The position numbers and the translations under genes were made by a program. Below, in pieces: positions 60,509 to 64,000 of a stretch of DNA of 64,000 nucleotides. Within the stretch, counting starts at the first letter, position 1, and every line of letters starts with the position of its first letter. This stretch comes from an uncultured Oscillospiraceae bacterium (GTDB lineage: Bacteria > Bacillota > Clostridia > Oscillospirales > Ruminococcaceae): contig CAJTMU010000001.1 in NCBI GenBank assembly GCA_910577365.1, forward strand, positions 22,954 to 86,953, read 5' to 3'. The notes beneath the pieces were generated by a model. It had not been told where the DNA came from, ran no database searches, and worked only from the letters and a program-made list of their open reading frames with translations.

Positions 60509-60685
60509 TCAAACCTCTTCAACCTTTACCAGGTGAGCGATAGTCTTGATTTTACCCTTTGTAGCCTCATTGTCGGGCTGAGTTGTTTCAGAATTAACCT
60601 TGCGCAGTCCAAGAGAATACGCGGTGGCAATCTGATTCTTCTTGCAGCTGTTCAAAGAGCGTACAAGCTTTATTTTAAGAGCCAT
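60509..60685 (-). CDS. rpmD: 50S ribosomal protein L30
   Basis: A 58-residue L30 beginning M-A-L-K-I-K-L-V-R-S and ending H-L-V-K-V-E-E-V, the short bacterial form. Located between rpsE and rplO, as usual. Found by direct translation; too short for usual length cut-offs. Confidence 0.95.
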   Translation of the reverse strand: MALKIKLVRSLNSCKKNQIATAYSLGLRKVNSETTQPDNEATKGKIKTIAHLVKVEEV

Positions 60686-60705
60686 TGTATTTCTTCCTTT
60701 CGCGC

Positions 60706-61206
60706 TTAGCCTAAAATTTCCTTAACCGACTTGCCTCTCAGCGCAGCAACCTCCTCCGCGGTTCTCAGCGAAGTCAGACCCTGCATGGTTGCACGTACAA
60801 CGTTGCAGGGATTGTTGGAGCGCAGGGACTTTGTACGGATATTCTTTATGCCTGCCATCTCTATAACCGCACGAACGGGACCGCCCGCGATAACACCAGT
60901 ACCCTCGGGAGCGGGACGCATCAGAACTGCGCCTGCGCCAAATTTTCCAGTTATCTCGTGGGGAATGGTGGTTCCCTTGAGAGCGATCTTCTTAAGATTC
61001 TTCTTAGCGTCCTCAATGCCCTTGCGGATAGCGTCGGGAACCTCATTGGACTTGCCCATGCCGAAGCCTACCGTGCCGTTGCCGTCACCGACAACCACCA
61101 GTGCGGAGAACTTCATGATGCGTCCGCCTTTTACGGTCTTGGAAACGCGGTTAATATATACAACCTTTTCCTGAAGCTCGTTTTCGTTTACTTCTATATT
61201 TGCCAA
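60706..61206 (-). CDS. rpsE: 30S ribosomal protein S5
   Basis: A 166-residue S5: an N-terminal dsRBD-like half (VVYINRVSKTVKGGRIMKFS, with the loop where spectinomycin-resistance changes occur) and a C-terminal half with NPCNVVRATMQGL. Decoding-fidelity protein. Confidence 0.97.
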   Translation of the reverse strand: MANIEVNENELQEKVVYINRVSKTVKGGRIMKFSALVVVGDGNGTVGFGMGKSNEVPDAIRKGIEDAKKNLKKIALKGTTIPHEITGKFGAGAVLMRPAPEGTGVIAGGPVRAVIEMAGIKNIRTKSLRSNNPCNVVRATMQGLTSLRTAEEVAALRGKSVKEILG

Positions 61207-61221
61207 GTTTGTCCCTCCTTA

Positions 61222-61581
61222 TCAGAAATTAAGTCCGCCTTCTCTTGCGCCCTCAGCGAGAGCAGCAACTCTGCCGTGGTACACATAGCCGCCTCTGTCG
61301 AATACGACATCGGTGATTCCTGCTGCCTTAGCCTTCTCGGCTATCATAAGACCAACCTTCTTGGCAGCATCAACGTTTCCACCGTAGCCGTCAAAACCCT
61401 TTTCGGTGGAGGAAGCCGCTGCAAGCGTAACACCCTTTACGTCGTCGATAATCTGAGCGTAAATGTGCTGAGAAGAACGGAAAACATTAAGCCTCGGGCA
61501 CTCCGCGGTGCCGTTGATCTTTCCGCGGACGCGCTTGTGACGGCGCAGTCTGCTCTTGTTTTTATCAATGCTTTTAACCAT
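61222..61581 (-). CDS. rplR: 50S ribosomal protein L18
   Basis: A 119-residue L18 (KNKSRLRRHKRVRGKI start, LNVFRSSQHIYAQIIDD, FDRGGYVYHGRVAALAEGAR) that binds 5S rRNA with L5. Confidence 0.97.
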   Translation of the reverse strand: MVKSIDKNKSRLRRHKRVRGKINGTAECPRLNVFRSSQHIYAQIIDDVKGVTLAAASSTEKGFDGYGGNVDAAKKVGLMIAEKAKAAGITDVVFDRGGYVYHGRVAALAEGAREGGLNF

Positions 61582-61608
61582 TTCGTTTCAGTCCTTTCAT
61601 ATAGGGAT

Positions 61609-62154
61609 TTACTTCTTACCCTTACCCGCTTTACCTTCCTTGCGGCGGATAACCTCGTCGGCATACTTGATGCCCTTGCCCTTATAAGGCTCGGGGGGAC
61701 GCTTGCCTCTTATCTCCGAAGCGTACTGTCCTACTTTCTGCTTATCGATACCCGTAACAATGATCTTGTTGGGAGCGGGAACCTCCAGCTTTACGTCGTC
61801 GGTATCCGAAACGGTTACCTGGTGCGAGAAGCCGAGATTCATTACAACGTCCTTGCCGTTCTTCTGGCATCTGAAGCCGACACCGTTGATTTCAAGCTCT
61901 TTCTTGAAGCCCTCGGTAACGCCGACCACCATGTTGTGGATAAGCGTTCTCGTAAGACCGTGGAGCGATTTGCTGACGTTTTCGTCATCAGGACGGGTAA
62001 CGACTATCTCGCTGCCCTCCTGTGCGATGCTTATGATTTTGTTGAATTCCTTTGTGAGGGAACCCTTGGGACCCTTTACCGTAACAACAGAGCCGTCGAT
62101 TTTTACATCAACGCCTGCGGGAACAGTAATAGGCTTTTTACCGATTCTGGACAT
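61609..62154 (-). CDS. rplF: 50S ribosomal protein L6
   Basis: A 181-residue L6 of two alpha/beta repeats; start MSRIGKKPI, C-terminal motif EPYKGKGIKYADE, near the GTPase centre. Confidence 0.97.
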   Translation of the reverse strand: MSRIGKKPITVPAGVDVKIDGSVVTVKGPKGSLTKEFNKIISIAQEGSEIVVTRPDDENVSKSLHGLTRTLIHNMVVGVTEGFKKELEINGVGFRCQKNGKDVVMNLGFSHQVTVSDTDDVKLEVPAPNKIIVTGIDKQKVGQYASEIRGKRPPEPYKGKGIKYADEVIRRKEGKAGKGKK

Positions 62155-62171
62155 ATTACTATTCCTCCTTA

Positions 62172-62570
62172 TTACCAGATAAATGCAAGAACTTCGCCGC
62201 CGACGTTAAGCTCGCGAGCCTTTTTGTCGGTCATGATGCCCTTGGAGGTGGACACGATAGCGATACCGAGTCCCTTCATTACCTTAGGCATATCCTTGCA
62301 GTTTGAATAAATTCGCAGACCGGGCTTGGAAACGCGGCGTAAGCCGGTGATTACCTGCGCCCTTGTGTCTGTGTACTTGAGAGTCACTCTGATGATACCC
62401 TGCTTGTTGTCGTCAATGACTTTGAAAGCCTTGATGTAGCCCTCGTCCAGAAGAATCTGGGCGATCTGCTTTTTCAAGTTGGAAGCAGGAACATCAACAG
62501 AAGGATGCTTTGCAGAGTTTGCGTTACGAATTCTCGTCAGCATATCTGCGATAGTATCAGTGATCTGCAT
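62172..62570 (-). CDS. rpsH: 30S ribosomal protein S8
   Basis: A 132-residue S8 (DTIADMLTRIRNANSAKH start, ISTSKG replaced by VSTSKGIMTDKKAR near the end) binding the 16S central domain; in many bacteria a translational repressor of the spc operon. The gap upstream of it (62571-62731) holds three small hairpins. Confidence 0.97.
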   Translation of the reverse strand: MQITDTIADMLTRIRNANSAKHPSVDVPASNLKKQIAQILLDEGYIKAFKVIDDNKQGIIRVTLKYTDTRAQVITGLRRVSKPGLRIYSNCKDMPKVMKGLGIAIVSTSKGIMTDKKARELNVGGEVLAFIW

Positions 62571-62731
62571 TCATTTACCTCCTATTACGAAAGCCGTTAC
62601 GGAACCGATTGCCCGTCGTACTATCATTATTTGCCCCAAAGGGGCTATATTAAGCCGGGCTTTATTCTATCCAAAAACCCGCCCGGCGAGGGGACATAAA
62701 TCCGCAGGAAGCTGTTGCTTCCCACCTTAAA
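62571..62731 (-). other. Hairpin-rich gap between rpsN and rpsH
   Basis: Unusually long for this operon (161 bases). Minus-strand stems: GGAAGC-AACA-GCTTCC, GCCGGGC..GCCCGGC with an A/T-rich loop, and GCCCC-TTTG-GGGC. It may be an mRNA processing or S8-binding region. The palindromic arms do not match a known element I can name. Confidence 0.4.
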
Positions 62732-62917
62732 TTACCAGCTTGCTTTCTTTACGCCGGGGATCTGACCCTTATAGGCAAGCTCTCTGAAGCAGATTCTGCA
62801 AATGCCGAACTTGCGCAGGTACGCATGAGGTCTGCCGCAGAGCTTGCATCTGTTATAAGCGCGGGTAGAGAACTTGGGCGCTCTCTGCTGCTTAGCTTTC
62901 AATGACTTCTTTGCCAT
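62732..62917 (-). CDS. rpsN: 30S ribosomal protein S14, zinc type
   Basis: A 61-residue short S14 with CxxC pairs C24-K-L-C27 and C40-R-I-C43 that bind zinc (the form also called RpsZ). MAKKSLKAKQQRAPKF at the start. Confidence 0.96.
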   Translation of the reverse strand: MAKKSLKAKQQRAPKFSTRAYNRCKLCGRPHAYLRKFGICRICFRELAYKGQIPGVKKASW

Positions 62918-62938
62918 AACTGATCCTGCGTCCTTTCT

Positions 62939-63478
62939 TTACTTCTCAAAGGGAGCGCCCATCAGGCTGAGCAGCTCTCTCGCTTCCTCATCGGTCTTTG
63001 CGGTGGTGATAAAGTTGATGTCCATGCCGCGAACCGCGTCAATCTTATCGTACTCGATCTCGGGGAAGATCAACTGCTCCTTAAGACCCATGGAATAATT
63101 TCCTCTGCCGTCAAAAGAATTGGGGTTGATGCCTCTGAAGTCGCGTACACGGGGAAGAGCAACGTTGAAGAGTCTGTCGAGGAATTCATACATGATATCG
63201 CCGCGCAGCGTTACCTTTACGCCGATAACCTGACCCTCTCTGAGCTTGAAGTTCGCAACCGACTTCTTAGCGCGGCAGGGTACGGGCTTCTGTCCGGTGA
63301 TCGTCGCCAGCTCGTTGGAAACGTTCTCTATTATCTTCGCGTTCTCCTTCGCCTCTCCGCAGCCTACATTGACTACAATCTTGTCCAGCTTGGGAGTCTG
63401 CATGACAGACTTGTAGCCGAACTTCTTGAAAAGCGCGGGAGCAACGGATTCTTTATAGAAATCCTTCATTCTTGCCAT
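62939..63478 (-). CDS. rplE: 50S ribosomal protein L5
   Basis: A 179-residue L5 (KVVVN-like IVVNVGCGEA motif, GQKPVPCRAKKSVANFKLREG, RDFRGINPNSFDGRGNYSMG) contacting 5S rRNA and the P-site tRNA. Confidence 0.97.
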   Translation of the reverse strand: MARMKDFYKESVAPALFKKFGYKSVMQTPKLDKIVVNVGCGEAKENAKIIENVSNELATITGQKPVPCRAKKSVANFKLREGQVIGVKVTLRGDIMYEFLDRLFNVALPRVRDFRGINPNSFDGRGNYSMGLKEQLIFPEIEYDKIDAVRGMDINFITTAKTDEEARELLSLMGAPFEK

Positions 63479-63564
63479 TGTTATTTACTCCTATCTGACA
63501 GCCGGATTTTAATGCGGGCTTTACCGCGCCGCATTGCTTGTATCCGACCGATCTCAAAGCAATA

Positions 63565-63885
63565 TCAGTATTTCAGCTCTGCGCCGCAGTGCTTGCAAAC
63601 TCTGACTTTCTTGCCGTCCTGAATCTTGTGAGCAACTCTGGTGGTCTTGTCGCACTTGGGGCAAACCAGCATTACCTTGGAAGCGTACATAGCGCCCTCC
63701 GCCTGTATTCTGCCGCCCAGCTGACCCGCCTGCTTGGGCTTAACATGCTTGGTTACCATGTTAACGCCCTCGACGATGACCTTGCCCTCTTTCGCGGAAA
63801 CCTGCACAACCTTGCCCTTGCTGCCCTTTTCCGCGCCGCTGATGACCTGAACCTTATCGCCGGTCTTGATGTTTAAGCTGTTCAT
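63565..63885 (-). CDS. rplX: 50S ribosomal protein L24
   Basis: A 106-residue L24 with an N-terminal KOW motif (GDKVQVISGAEKGSKGKVV) and a C-terminal pair of CxxC motifs (CPKC...CKHC), as in many Firmicutes. Confidence 0.96.
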   Translation of the reverse strand: MNSLNIKTGDKVQVISGAEKGSKGKVVQVSAKEGKVIVEGVNMVTKHVKPKQAGQLGGRIQAEGAMYASKVMLVCPKCDKTTRVAHKIQDGKKVRVCKHCGAELKY

Positions 63886-63898
63886 TTCAGGTCCTCCT

Positions 63899-64000
63899 TT
63901 ACAGTACTTCGGGAGCGAGCGAAAGGATCTTCATGTAGTCCTTATCGCGCAGCTCTCTGGCTACCGGCCCAAAAATACGAGTTCCCCTCGGATTTTTGTC
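63899..64000 (-). CDS. rplN: 50S ribosomal protein L14, C-terminal part
   Basis: The window ends inside this gene; 33 codons and the stop are present. The end R-G-T-R-I-F-G-P-V-A-R-E-L-R and S-L-A-P-E-V-L are diagnostic of L14. It lies 13 bases before the rplX start. Confidence 0.95.
   Translation of the reverse strand, partial: DKNPRGTRIFGPVARELRDKDYMKILSLAPEVL

Noticed and set aside
60958..62310. 450-codon plus-strand frame opposite rpsE, rplR, rplF and rpsH
   Set aside because: It crosses four ribosomal protein genes in antisense; codon-bias artefact.
1..64000. tRNA, rRNA, SRP RNA, tmRNA, RNase P RNA, CRISPR array, prophage
   Set aside because: Intergenic regions were read for clover-leaf ends, repeats with regular spacers and phage genes; none was found. 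A very diverged small RNA could still be missed.

Overview
The window looks like a chromosomal stretch of a moderately AT-rich Clostridium-class bacterium, most likely a Ruminococcus-like member of the Oscillospirales from a gut or rumen habitat. The evidence is a canonical Firmicutes spc/alpha ribosomal operon, secreted plant-glycan proteins (GH5, GH26-like, SGNH esterase), many double-zinc-ribbon/TM2 proteins, and small families I associate with this order (DUF6062, DUF6514, DUF4830 and RDAC-like proteins). These family names come from memory of the families, not from a search.

Layout. Positions 1-5234 (+): the end of mnmE, two TrkA/KtrA potassium regulators, a DUF4261 protein and a long FtsA-like ATPase. 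Positions 5248-8317 (+): a GH26-like lipoprotein that appears to lack its catalytic glutamates, then an SGNH esterase lipoprotein. Positions 8711-12053 (-): an operon TerY-C-like zinc protein, zinc-ribbon/FHA Ser/Thr kinase, GH5 endoglucanase. Positions 12379-13662 (-): a Sel1-repeat protein. Positions 14422-17317 (+): ylxM, ffh, rpsP, khpA and an FTR-like small protein. Positions 17441-23000: TM2 and lipoprotein genes, an XRE regulator, tcdA, a transglutaminase, a DUF4830 protein and a DUF6514 gene behind an unusual regulated leader. Positions 23407-26864 (-): a CPBP protease, aroK, tsaD and a DUF6062 gene. Positions 27575-30070 (+): ogg and two zinc-ribbon proteins. Positions 30240-45267 (-): a giant zinc-ribbon protein, a YgjP-like protease, folC, rsmI, a TrmN6-like methyltransferase, the TrkH/KtrB potassium channel, two GT-C-like membrane proteins with their GT2 partner, and a prokaryotic-RING protein. 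Positions 45582-48942 (-): two tandem sugar-binding lipoproteins with no permease nearby.

Positions 49500-53300 are a rearranged accessory segment. It is bracketed by broken copies of rplQ/rpoA and of the RING gene's promoter and 5' end, and it holds a secreted papain-like protease with a frameshifted signal peptide, a beta-helix-like secreted protein and gene remnants. From 53375 to the window end (-) lies the intact operon rplN, rplX, rplE, rpsN, rpsH, rplF, rplR, rpsE, rpmD, rplO, secY, adk, map, KOW gene, infA, rpmJ, rpsM, rpsK, rpsD, rpoA, rplQ.

The signals most worth a second look lie between genes. (1) About eight copies of a 110-150 nt imperfect palindromic element each sit directly 5' of a gene, in gene orientation; in most the right end runs into the Shine-Dalgarno sequence. 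(2) A second, smaller family places a GC hairpin between a Shine-Dalgarno and the start codon. (3) A PhoP-box-like promoter is followed by a terminator-like leader. (4) The ribosomal-operon flank has been recombined. No tRNA, rRNA, CRISPR array, phage gene or transposase was seen.
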